Assembly (NCBI GenBank): GCA_034423195.1
Contig: DAOUIZ010000034.1
Span: 67,634 to 131,633 of the forward strand
DNA length: 64,000 bases
Reading direction: 5' to 3'
From: CATOSK01 sp034423195
GTDB taxonomy: Bacteria; Chloroflexota; Dehalococcoidia; Lucifugimonadales; UBA3495
Every line of letters begins with the position of its first letter. Position 1 is the first letter of the stretch. Position numbers and translations under genes: made by a program. The notes under the pieces are model-generated. The model did no database searches and was not told where the DNA came from. It was given only the letters and a program-made list of their open reading frames with translations. Shown here in pieces: positions 17,435 through 25,661 of this stretch.

Positions 17435-18754
17435 TTACATGATGCTCCAGTTGGGATTGCCCTGGACCGCGGCTTCCAGGGTTTCCTGGATTTCATCCCG
17501 GACCCGGGGAGCGACGTAGAAGACGGGCATGAGCAGGTCGTCGGCGTCTTCGATCAGCCCTTCCCCCACGGCGAGGCGGGTCAGGTTGGTGCCGGGAAGG
17601 AGGCGGTTGCCGATGCGCAGGGTCGCCAGGGCATGGCGCTCGGAACGGGCGGCGGTGGACAAGAAGGCGAGCTTGGCACGCATGGTGTCGCTGGTCTCGC
17701 CGGGTTCCCCGAAACCCTGGGTGATAGCGTAGGTCAGGCCCTCGGTGTGGCAGAGGTCACACAGCTTTTGCAGTTCGGAGAGTTCGGTTGCCAGTTGGAC
17801 TCTCTCCTCATTGCCCTCGTCGAGGTTGGAATAATAGGAAAGAGATGCGCCGCCCAACAACACCATCCGGCAGCCTGACGCCACCATGAGTGAAAGCAGT
17901 TCCCGGTCTATTCCCTCGGGACGGATGTTGGTGTTCCACCGGATGGAAAGGCCCTCGCCGATGATGCCCCGGCACAGGTCTTTTGCATAATCCATGGGCC
18001 GGTTGAACTGCTGGTCGATGAAGAAGAACTCGTTGAGGTTGTGGGACGACTGCAGCCGCTTGATCTCCTCAAGGACTTCCGGCACCGGCCGCACGATGCG
18101 CCATTCGTCTTCGGGGTTGGGACTCGGCACCGTGGAGGAGTACCAGCCCAGCTTGGTGATAACGCCCACTCCGAAACCGGCTTGCCGGTACTGGTCCAGG
18201 TCGAGGTCGTCCAGTCGGGGCGGGCGGGCCAGGCCGGAGGCCGCCCGGTGGGGGGAGGTTACTATCTCACCGTCCCGCCGGAAGATCACCCCGGAAAGGT
18301 GCCCGTATTCCCGGGATTCGGCCAACAGGTCGGCCAGTTCGGCGAAGGTCTCGGCAGCGTCGCCGGCCAGACCCACGTCGGGTTCGAGGTATCGGAAGCA
18401 GTCCTCGGGAAGAGTGCTGAAGGCGGGGCCACCGCAGGCGATGACCGCCTGGCTGCATCCCCGGATTCGCCCTATCACGTCCCGGGTGACCGGCAGGGCC
18501 GATTGGGGGTTGACGAAGCTGCCGTTGTCCAGGTTGCGGATGGAAATGCCGACCAGTTCGGGCTGGAACTCCCGGGCCACCCGCTCGACCTCGCCCAGGT
18601 AGTCATCGGAGAACATGAGATCCATGACCCGGAGCGAATGGCGGTCGGGGTCGACGTAGGCCGCAACGTAGGCCAGTCCAATGGGGAGGGGGCGAACTTC
18701 CTCTTTGCTCATCCAGCGGTTGTGACGATTGGTGGCCACCAGCAAAATACGCAT
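17435..18754 (-). CDS. B12-binding/radical-SAM-type protein lacking the iron-sulfur cysteines
   Basis: 439 residues. Residues 1-150 form a cobalamin-binding-like Rossmann domain (MRILLVATNRH, GLAYVAAYVD, GISIRNLDNG, CGGPAFS, GDAAETF). Residues 190-400 match the radical-SAM barrel of such proteins, with FFFIDQQFNRPMDYA, SIRWNTNIRP, GCRMVLLG and GFGEPGETSDTM. The cluster motif CX3CX2C that should follow ITKLG is Trp204-YSS-Thr208-VP-Ser211, so all three cysteines are replaced with spacing kept. The protein probably cannot make a canonical [4Fe-4S]-SAM radical and may be a binding, regulatory or neo-functional relative. Clear GGAGGAG before ATG. Confidence 0.85.
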   Translation of the reverse strand: MRILLVATNRHNRWMSKEEVRPLPIGLAYVAAYVDPDRHSLRVMDLMFSDDYLGEVERVAREFQPELVGISIRNLDNGSFVNPQSALPVTRDVIGRIRGCSQAVIACGGPAFSTLPEDCFRYLEPDVGLAGDAAETFAELADLLAESREYGHLSGVIFRRDGEIVTSPHRAASGLARPPRLDDLDLDQYRQAGFGVGVITKLGWYSSTVPSPNPEDEWRIVRPVPEVLEEIKRLQSSHNLNEFFFIDQQFNRPMDYAKDLCRGIIGEGLSIRWNTNIRPEGIDRELLSLMVASGCRMVLLGGASLSYYSNLDEGNEERVQLATELSELQKLCDLCHTEGLTYAITQGFGEPGETSDTMRAKLAFLSTAARSERHALATLRIGNRLLPGTNLTRLAVGEGLIEDADDLLMPVFYVAPRVRDEIQETLEAAVQGNPNWSIM

Positions 18755-18989
18755 CCCCGTCTCCTCCGGGTCTGGTTGTGGTTTCCATCAATGGGCGGGC
18801 AGGCAATGGGTGGGCAGGAAAATTGGCGGTTCCTTCAGGGGTGCCGCCAATATACCATAGATGGGTTATCAGTAGTTGACTGGTGACGGTTTGACAGGGT
18901 GAACGGGACGGGTTGGAAATCGCCGGCCGGGCATCCCAGCGGAGAGTCCCGGAGGAGAGTCCGGCCGGTCTTGCTTCAGGGGTTTTTCC
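18755..18989. other. Gene-free stretch between divergent genes
   Basis: It holds no convincing open frame. A minus-strand TATATT (plus 18849-18854) could serve the gene at 18754, but no -35 was found. A lone plus-strand TTGACA occurs near 18892 without a matching -10. Confidence 0.5.
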
Positions 18990-19018
18990 TTGACACCCCC
19001 AAGGGCCGATGCTAGAAT
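18990..19018 (+). promoter_or_regulatory. Promoter of citrate synthase gene
   Basis: TTGACA (18990-18995), 17-base spacer, TAGAAT (19013-19018). The leader is about 115 bases long before the ATG at 19142 and could carry regulation, but no riboswitch fold was recognised. Confidence 0.8.
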
Positions 19019-19141
19019 CCGCCCGGCTTTTCCCAAGGCCCCTTTCATGGTACGCTAACCCTGCGTGCCGCCCCTTCCGTGTTGTTCTTCCAGCTATCTC
19101 CGGCGGACGCAAGGAAACCCTTTCAACCAGGAGGAATGACT

Positions 19142-20275
19142 ATGCCCCCAGAGATTATGAAGGGACTCAAGGATGTGTACCTGGATACCACCGAGTCCAG
19201 CTTCATCGACGGGCAGGTAGGAAAGCTGCTCTATCGTGGTTACAACATCCACGATCTGGCCGAAAAGTCCACATTTGAAGAGGTCATCTACCTGCTTCTC
19301 TACGGTGAACTGCCCACGAGGGAGCAATTGGCGGAGTTCGATGCCACCCTGCGGGCCAACCGGCGCATCCCCGACGAAGTCATCCAGGTGCTGGACCTGG
19401 TCAAGAACAGCCACCCGATGGATGCCCTGAGGACGGGTATCTCAGCACTGTCGGCCTTTGACGACGAGGTGGCGGACAACTCGGTTGAAGCCACCCTGCG
19501 CAAGGGAATCCGGCTGACCGCCCAGGGGCCGACCATCGTGGCGGCGCATCACCGCCTGCGCCAGGGACTGGAGCCGGTGGCACCCAACCCGGAGTTGAAT
19601 CACTCCGGCAATTTCCTTTACATGATGTTCGGGGAAGTTCCCGACCAGGAGACCACCGACCTCCTTGACGTGGACTTCATTCTTCACGCCGAGCACGGGG
19701 CCAACGCCTCGTCCTTCGGGGCCAGGGTGACCGCCTCAACCATATCCGACCTGCACTCTGCGGTGACGACTGGCGTTGGCGTCCTTAAAGGACCGGCCCA
19801 CGGCGGGGCGGCCGAAGAAGTCATGAAGATGTCCCTGGAGATCGGCAACCCGGAAAACGCCGAGGAATACGCCAGGCAACACCTGGAAGCCGGCGGGCGC
19901 ATTATGGGGTTCGGCCATCGCGTGTACCGAGCCGAAGACCCCCGAGCCCGCCACCTGCGGGAGCGGGCCCAGGCGCTGGGTGAGAAGAAGGGGGAGCCCC
20001 GCTGGTTCCAGATCCTATCCCACCTGGAGCAGAATACTATGCTCCCGTACCGGGACAAGGGCATCTGCGTCAACGTCGACTTCTTCGCGGGAGCCATCTA
20101 CTACCTGCTGGACATTCCCGACGACCTGTTCATTTCCATCTTTGCCCTGGGCCGCATCCCCGGGTGGACTCTCCAGTGCATCGAGCAGTACAAGGACAAC
20201 ATCCTCATACGGCCGTTGCTGGAGTACACGGGAGATATGGACCTGGAGTACGTTCCCATCGAACAACGGGCGTAA
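19142..20275 (+). CDS. gltA: Citrate synthase (or 2-methylcitrate synthase)
   Basis: 377 residues. Condenses acetyl-CoA (or propionyl-CoA) with oxaloacetate at the entry to the TCA or methylcitrate cycle. Catalytic landmarks are the HGANASSF segment with its active-site His, GPAHGGAAEEV, and MGFGHRVYRAEDPRA with the second catalytic His. The length fits the short bacterial type II/dimeric form. ATG at 19142 is chosen because AGGAGG ends seven bases before it, whereas the in-frame ATG at 19136 is only one base from the same site. With a MmgE/PrpD protein also in the window, a methylcitrate function is possible but not shown. Confidence 0.95.
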   Translation: MPPEIMKGLKDVYLDTTESSFIDGQVGKLLYRGYNIHDLAEKSTFEEVIYLLLYGELPTREQLAEFDATLRANRRIPDEVIQVLDLVKNSHPMDALRTGISALSAFDDEVADNSVEATLRKGIRLTAQGPTIVAAHHRLRQGLEPVAPNPELNHSGNFLYMMFGEVPDQETTDLLDVDFILHAEHGANASSFGARVTASTISDLHSAVTTGVGVLKGPAHGGAAEEVMKMSLEIGNPENAEEYARQHLEAGGRIMGFGHRVYRAEDPRARHLRERAQALGEKKGEPRWFQILSHLEQNTMLPYRDKGICVNVDFFAGAIYYLLDIPDDLFISIFALGRIPGWTLQCIEQYKDNILIRPLLEYTGDMDLEYVPIEQRA

Positions 20276-20311
20276 TTCGTCCGAAACCGGGTCCCAAAGG
20301 AAGCCAAGTTG

Positions 20312-20332
20312 GGAGGGCCGTAATGGCCCTCC
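20312..20332 (+). terminator. Terminator of citrate synthase gene
   Basis: GGAGGGCC (20312-20319) and GGCCCTCC (20325-20332) pair around the loop GTAAT and are followed by TTCACTTTAAT. The hairpin starts 37 bases after the stop. Confidence 0.75.
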
Positions 20333-20505
20333 TTCACTTTAATGAAGGCCGGTTGGTTGTCGCTGGAAATTATCCAGATCACCAGTTGCCTTCATCCTTC
20401 ATCTTCGTCCTACCATGCAACGCTGTCGTGACTGTCCAAAGTTGAAGAGGTGAACTGGCGGAGATTTGCGCTCAGGGGCCGGCAGTTGGGGGAATGGCCT
20501 GCCGA

Positions 20506-20600
20506 GGTCTGGGTTCTCTGTTGCGACTCCGCGGCTGGGGCGAGGCAGCTTGTCTCAACCGCAGTGGCTGTTGCGCGGAATCCGGCGCGGGGACGACGGG
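20506..20600. repeat. Dispersed 95-base repeat, copy 1
   Basis: Begins GGTCTGGGTTC and ends GACGACGGG. The interior TTGCGACTCCG...GGCAGCTTGTCTCAACCGCAGTGGCTGTTGCGCGG matches the copies at 27386-27480 and 41853-41948 almost base for base; only landmarks are given here. It is the most diverged copy. It sits between the citrate synthase terminator and the CoA-transferase promoter. Confidence 0.8.
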
Positions 20601-20668
20601 GAGACGGCGGCGGGATTTGGGATTAGCCGGACAAGGACTTTGCAACCGTCCGGGGGTTGGCGGGTTTG

Positions 20669-20697
20669 TTGACACTGCCGGGGGCGAGTCATATAGT
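20669..20697 (+). promoter_or_regulatory. Promoter of the CoA-transferase / LLM cluster
   Basis: TTGACA (20669-20674), 17-base spacer, TATAGT (20692-20697). The start codon at 20762 follows after a leader of about 60 bases. Its position rules out the upstream in-frame ATG at 20657. Confidence 0.85.
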
Positions 20698-20761
20698 CGG
20701 GCCAATTCGGGCCTTTCCGGGCCAGGGAAACGGCCAATCTTCGGGTGAAACAGGGGGCCTC

Positions 20762-23050
20762 GTGGCGGGAGCGCTGGACGGTTTTCGGGTGATTGATTTC
20801 GGGCACTATATCGCGGGGCCGCTGCTGGGGATGCTGCTGGCGGACCAGGGAGCGGACGTGATCAAGGTTGATCCTCCCGGAGGGCCGCGGTGGGACACTC
20901 CGGCGAACGCGACGTGGAACCGAGGGAAGCGGAGCATCCTGCTGGACCTGAAGACAGAGGATGGGAAGGATGCGGCCAGGAAGCTCATCGCCGGAGCGGA
21001 CGCGGTGGTGGAGAACTTCCGGCCGGGGGTGATGGACCGCCTGGGGTTGGGAGCAGAGGAGATGTGCGGAGCCAACCCGGGGCTGGTGTACTGCTCGCTG
21101 CCGGGGTTTGCGCCGGACGATCCCAGGGCGGATGTGCCGGCCTACGAGGGGATTATCGGGGCGGCCACGGCCAACTTCCGCACCGCCGGGGAGAGGGACG
21201 AACGTCCGGTGTACACGGCCATTCCCAACGCATCGGTCTACGCGGCGTTTCAATCAGCGGTGGCGGTGGTGATGGGGCTTTACGCGCGGGAGCGGACGGG
21301 GCTGGGGCAGAGGATCCAGGTGCCGTTGTTCGACAGCATGTTCCAGTCAATCGGGCGGTTCGGCGTGAGAGTCCACAACGCGCCGAGGACGGGGCCGACG
21401 CTGGGCGAGTTGTGGGGCGGAATCTATCGCTGCAAGGACGGGGAGTGGGTTAGGTTCGGCGGGCCGGGGAACCAGAATTACCGGCAGTTCGTGGAGCTGG
21501 CGGGGATCACTTCGTGGGACGCGGAGGGGTTGACGGACTTCAGCCGCCCGCTGGAAACGGCGGAGTTCACGGAAGAAGCGCGGCGAAGAATCGACGGGCT
21601 TTTCCTGACGCGGACGGCGCAGGAGTGGGAAGACCTGATCGCAGAGGCGGGCAGCGAGGGAGCGGTGTGCCGGACGAGCGCGGAATGGTTCGACCATCCG
21701 CACGCTCGGGCGGCGAAGATGGTGGAAGAGGTGGATGACCCGGCGCTGGGCAAGATGCTGCAGCCGGGGATAAACGCAAGGCTGTCGGCCACGCCTGGCA
21801 GCATCCGCCAGCCGGCTCCGACGCCGGACCAACACCGGGAGGAGATCCTGGGAGAGCTGGACCGGGAGCCAAGGAAGGCACCCAATGGGGCGGACGGGGC
21901 GTCCACCTCGGAGTTGATGGCGGTGCTGGATGGGGTCAAGGTGCTGGACCTGTGCATCATCCTGGCGGGGCCGACGATGGGTCGGACGCTGGCGGAATAC
22001 GGGGCGGACGTCATCAAGATCGACAATCCGAAGCGGGGTTCGACGGTGGCGCGGCACAACGACATCAACCGGGGGAAGCGGAGCATCCTGCTGGATTTGA
22101 AGTCAGAGGAAGGGCGGGAAGTCTTCTGGAAGATGCTGGAAGACGCGGACGTGGTGGCGCAGAACTACCGGGCGGGGTCGCTGGAGAAGCTGGGGCTGGG
22201 GTACGAGGAGGTGAGGAAGCGGAAGCCGGATATCGTCTACGCCTCGCTGAACGCCTACGGGCACCTGGGACCCTGGGCGGGCAGGCCGGGCCATGAGGGT
22301 TTCGCGCAGGCGACGGCGGGCATGACGCGACGTTTCGGAGGGGACGGAAAGCCGGAGTCGCAGCCGAATCCGGTAAACGACTACGGGACGGGGTTCATGG
22401 GAGCCTACGGCGTGGCGCTGGCATTGCTGCATCGGAAGCTGACGGGGCAGGGGCAGCATATCGACTCGGCACTGGCCTACACTGCCATGACGCTGCAATC
22501 CCCTTACATGCAGATGTACGAGGGGAAAACCTGGGACGAGCCGAAGGGGCAGGACGCGCTGGGAAGCGGGCCGCTGCAGCGGGCGTACCAGGCGAATGAC
22601 GGATGGTTCTTCCTGGGGGCTCAGGAGAGAGACCTTCCCAGGTTGGCCGGGGTTGAAGGACTGTCCGGGGTGGAGTCCCTGGCGGGAAGGGGGCTGGAGT
22701 CGTCGCTGGAGGAGCGGTTCCTGGGGAGCAGCGTGGATGCGTGGGTGGCGAGGCTGCGGGATGCCGGAGTGGGGGCGCAGCGGGTGATTACCAACGTCAG
22801 GCAGTTGATGGAGGATCCGTGGGTCATAGAGCACGGGTTGAGCATCACGCGGGAACATGACGAGATCGGGCCGGTGACGACCTGCGGGCCGGCGCCCCGG
22901 TTGTCACGGCATCCGGTGAGAGCGGGAAGGCCGGCGCCCAAGCCGGGGTCGGACGTGGAGTCGATCCTGGAGCAGCATGGGTTGGAAGGGCGGTACGAAT
23001 CGCTGCTGGCTTCCGGGGTTATCCTGGTGGACGGAGTGGCGGCGGGGTAA
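20762..23050 (+). CDS. Fused tandem type III (CaiB/BaiF) CoA-transferase
   Basis: 762 residues holding two full CoA-transferase domains, about 1-365 and 383-762. Each starts with the same kind of block: LDGFRVIDFG..IAGPLLGMLLADQGADVIKVD, and LDGVKVLDLC..LAGPTMGRTLAEYGADVIKID. Each also has RGKRSILLDLK. The usual catalytic Asp (Y-D-x-x-x-Q-A) is Glu in both copies (AYEGIIGA and GHEGFAQA). GTG start at 20762 with GGGGG five bases upstream. It probably activates an organic acid by CoA transfer. Two domains in one chain may replace the interlocked dimer normal for the family. Confidence 0.9.
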   Translation: MAGALDGFRVIDFGHYIAGPLLGMLLADQGADVIKVDPPGGPRWDTPANATWNRGKRSILLDLKTEDGKDAARKLIAGADAVVENFRPGVMDRLGLGAEEMCGANPGLVYCSLPGFAPDDPRADVPAYEGIIGAATANFRTAGERDERPVYTAIPNASVYAAFQSAVAVVMGLYARERTGLGQRIQVPLFDSMFQSIGRFGVRVHNAPRTGPTLGELWGGIYRCKDGEWVRFGGPGNQNYRQFVELAGITSWDAEGLTDFSRPLETAEFTEEARRRIDGLFLTRTAQEWEDLIAEAGSEGAVCRTSAEWFDHPHARAAKMVEEVDDPALGKMLQPGINARLSATPGSIRQPAPTPDQHREEILGELDREPRKAPNGADGASTSELMAVLDGVKVLDLCIILAGPTMGRTLAEYGADVIKIDNPKRGSTVARHNDINRGKRSILLDLKSEEGREVFWKMLEDADVVAQNYRAGSLEKLGLGYEEVRKRKPDIVYASLNAYGHLGPWAGRPGHEGFAQATAGMTRRFGGDGKPESQPNPVNDYGTGFMGAYGVALALLHRKLTGQGQHIDSALAYTAMTLQSPYMQMYEGKTWDEPKGQDALGSGPLQRAYQANDGWFFLGAQERDLPRLAGVEGLSGVESLAGRGLESSLEERFLGSSVDAWVARLRDAGVGAQRVITNVRQLMEDPWVIEHGLSITREHDEIGPVTTCGPAPRLSRHPVRAGRPAPKPGSDVESILEQHGLEGRYESLLASGVILVDGVAAG

Positions 23051-23102
23051 CGGACTCGCGGGGGTTGCTGACGAAGGTTTGATTGGGGCCAAGGTCCGAT
23101 AG

Positions 23103-24110
23103 ATGAGTGACCGGAAGCTGCGGTTGAGCATTCTCGACCAGAGTCCGGTGCAGGATGGGGGCTCCGGGCCGGAGGCGTTGCGGCGGACGGTTGAACTGGC
23201 GCAGGCGGCGGAAGGATGGGGTTACCACCGTTTCTGGGTGGCGGAGCACCATAACTCAGAGAAGTTCATGGGGTCGTCTCCCGAAGTAATGGTTTCCCAC
23301 CTGCTGGCGAAGACGAACCGGATTAGAATTGGGTCCGGCGGAGTGATGCTCCAGCATTACAGTCCGTACAAGGTTGCGGAAACGTTCAACGTGCTGGCGG
23401 CGCTGGCCCCGGGGCGGGTGGACCTGGGGATTGGAAGGGGGCCGGGGGGATTGCCGCGCTCCACGGAGGCGTTGCAGGAGGAACTGGCGGCGGACAGGAA
23501 GCCGTTTGAGGACAAGCTGGCGGAACTGAGTCGGTGGCTGGAAGGGGATGGACGGGCGCCAGTGGAGGGGGTGCAGGCGAGTCCGAAGCCGGGGCAACCG
23601 GCGGAGATGTTCCTGCTGGGGACGACGGCTTCGAGCGGGGCGATGGCCGGGTCGCTGGGAATGCCGTACGTCTTCGCGCTGTTCCTGAACGGGGACGAGG
23701 AGGTGATGCGGGAGGCGGTGGAGACCTACCGGGAGCGGTTCGTTCCGCACGGCGGGAGGGAACCGGAGGTGATGCTGGCGCTTCCGGTGGTGGTAGCGGA
23801 TACGGACGAGGAAGCGTCAGAGCTGGCGTCGAGCATCAAGATGGTCCGGATCACGCTGGCCAACGGAAGGCAGTTCACGGTGGGTTCGGTGGAAGGGGCG
23901 AAAGAGTTCGGCCGGCAGATCGGGGAGGAGGTAGGGGTCCAGGTGATGGAGGGGAACGTGGTGTGCGGGTCGGTGGACACCGTCGGGGCGCGGCTGGGGA
24001 CTTTCCAAGAGGAGTACGGGGTGGAGGAGATTGTGGCGGTGACGGCGGTGGATACGTTCCGGGAGCGGCGGCGGTCCTACGAGTTGTTGGGCCGGTTGAT
24101 CCGGGGGTGA
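23103..24110 (+). CDS. LLM class flavin-dependent oxidoreductase (TIGR03558-like)
   Basis: 335 residues, luciferase-like barrel. The start MSDRKLRLSILDQSPV and the run AEGWGYHRFWVAEHHN identify the bacterial luciferase-like group with the AEHH motif. GSGGVMLQHYSPYKVAETF and RVDLGIGRGPGG are further family blocks. It probably uses reduced FMN and O2 for an oxygenation, substrate unknown. It is first of three consecutive LLM genes behind the CoA-transferase and starts 52 bases after it. Confidence 0.9.
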   Translation: MSDRKLRLSILDQSPVQDGGSGPEALRRTVELAQAAEGWGYHRFWVAEHHNSEKFMGSSPEVMVSHLLAKTNRIRIGSGGVMLQHYSPYKVAETFNVLAALAPGRVDLGIGRGPGGLPRSTEALQEELAADRKPFEDKLAELSRWLEGDGRAPVEGVQASPKPGQPAEMFLLGTTASSGAMAGSLGMPYVFALFLNGDEEVMREAVETYRERFVPHGGREPEVMLALPVVVADTDEEASELASSIKMVRITLANGRQFTVGSVEGAKEFGRQIGEEVGVQVMEGNVVCGSVDTVGARLGTFQEEYGVEEIVAVTAVDTFRERRRSYELLGRLIRG

Positions 24111-24143
24111 GGCGGGATAGCAGGTCACTTTGGGGAGGCGCGC

Positions 24144-25490
24144 ATGAGCAGGCAGGGTCAGATGCGGCTGGGGGTTTTCCTGGCGGGCACCGGGAGCAAC
24201 ATGGCGTCCTGGCGGCATCCTGACGCGGTGGCGGACGGGGCGATCAACCTGGAGTACTACCTGGATTTGACCCGCAAGGCGGAGGCCGCCAAGCTGGACT
24301 TCGTGTTCTTCGGGGACGGGCTGTACATCAGCGAGAAGTCGCATCCGAACTTCCTGAACCGGTTCGAGCCGTTGACGCTGCTGGCCTACCTGGCGGCGCA
24401 CACATCCCATATCGGGCTGGCCGCGACGCTTTCCACGACGTACAGCGATCCGTTCACGGTGGCGCGGCAGTTTGCGACGATAGACCACGTCAGCGACGGG
24501 CGGGCGGGTTGGAATATCGTGACATCCCCGCTGGAGGGGTCCGCGCTGAATTACAGCCGGGCGGAGCATCCGCAGCATGATTTGAGATACCGGATGGCCG
24601 ACGAGTTCCTGGAGGTGACGAAGGGGTTGTGGGACTCGTGGGAAGAAGGAGCGTTCGTCCGAAACAAGAGGACGGGGCAGTTCATTGATCCGTCCAAGAT
24701 GCACCGGCTGGACCACCAGGGGGAGTTCTACTCGGTGCAGGGGCCGTTGGCGATTTCCCGCTCCAAGCAGGGCAGGCCGGTGCTGATACAGGCCGGATCG
24801 TCGGAAGCGGGGAAGAATTTTGCGTCCAAGCACGCGGACTTAATCTTCACGGGGCAGGGGAGCATTCCGGCGGCGCGGGAGTTCTACGAGGACGTGAAGG
24901 AGCGGGCGGCGCGGCACGGGAGGAATCCAGAGGACTTGCTGATCCTGCCGGGGTGCGCTCCGATTGTGGGCGAGACGGAGGAGGCGGCGGAGCGGAAGTA
25001 CCGGGAAATTGCTGGGTTGGTCGAGATTGAGGAGGCGCTGAACTACCTGGGGAGGTACTTCAACGACATGGACTTTTCCCCCTACGGGCTGGACGACCCT
25101 TTCCCTGAGCTGGGGGACTTCGCGCGGAACGGGTGGGAGAGCGCGACGGACAAGCTGAAGCAACTGGCGCGGGAAGAGAAGCTGACGCTACGGGAGATGG
25201 CGCTGCGGACGACGACTCCGAAAACGGTGTTCATGGGGACGCCGGAGCGGGTTGCGGACACGATGCAGGAGTGGTTCGAGGCGGGGGTGGTGGACGGGTT
25301 CATGATGAACGCGGCGGTGCTTCCAGTGGGACTGACGGATTTCCTGGACGGGGTGCTGCCGATCCTGAAGGAGCGCGGGCTGTTCCGGGGGGAGTATGAG
25401 CACGGGACACTCCACGAGAACCTGGGGCTGCCGATTCCGCCGAACCGGTACGAGGCGGCGCGGGTGGTGGTGGAGACAGCATCCGATTGA
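24144..25490 (+). CDS. LLM class monooxygenase of the NtaA/SnaA/DszA type
   Basis: 448 residues, the long form typical of nitrilotriacetate, pristinamycin and dibenzothiophene-sulfone monooxygenases, which use FMNH2 from a partner reductase. Typical blocks are NLEYYLDLTRKAEAAKLDFVFFGD, ATLSTTYSDPFTVARQFATIDH, GRAGWNIVTS and KQGRPVLIQAGSSEAGKNFASKHAD, all cited in shortened form. No flavin reductase is visible in the window, so a housekeeping or distant reductase would be needed. GGGGAGG five bases before the ATG. Confidence 0.92.
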   Translation: MSRQGQMRLGVFLAGTGSNMASWRHPDAVADGAINLEYYLDLTRKAEAAKLDFVFFGDGLYISEKSHPNFLNRFEPLTLLAYLAAHTSHIGLAATLSTTYSDPFTVARQFATIDHVSDGRAGWNIVTSPLEGSALNYSRAEHPQHDLRYRMADEFLEVTKGLWDSWEEGAFVRNKRTGQFIDPSKMHRLDHQGEFYSVQGPLAISRSKQGRPVLIQAGSSEAGKNFASKHADLIFTGQGSIPAAREFYEDVKERAARHGRNPEDLLILPGCAPIVGETEEAAERKYREIAGLVEIEEALNYLGRYFNDMDFSPYGLDDPFPELGDFARNGWESATDKLKQLAREEKLTLREMALRTTTPKTVFMGTPERVADTMQEWFEAGVVDGFMMNAAVLPVGLTDFLDGVLPILKERGLFRGEYEHGTLHENLGLPIPPNRYEAARVVVETASD

Positions 25491-25533
25491 TTCTGGGCGA
25501 GTTGACCCCCGGCGAGGGGCGCCGTAATTCCGG

Positions 25534-25562
25534 TTGACGGGGTTGGGGGGCGTTGCTACACT
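25534..25562 (+). promoter_or_regulatory. Promoter inside the cluster, before the third LLM gene
   Basis: TTGACG (25534-25539), 17-base spacer, TACACT (25557-25562). The leader is about 90 bases before the ATG at 25662, so the second half of the cluster can be transcribed on its own. Confidence 0.7.
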
Positions 25563-25661
25563 CCCCCACAGCCTTTTCCCCATAAAACCAGCATGGGGCG
25601 GGGCTTTCCGGGTCCCGCTGGGACCATAAGCAATACTCCGCGGAACCCTTGAGAGGGAACG

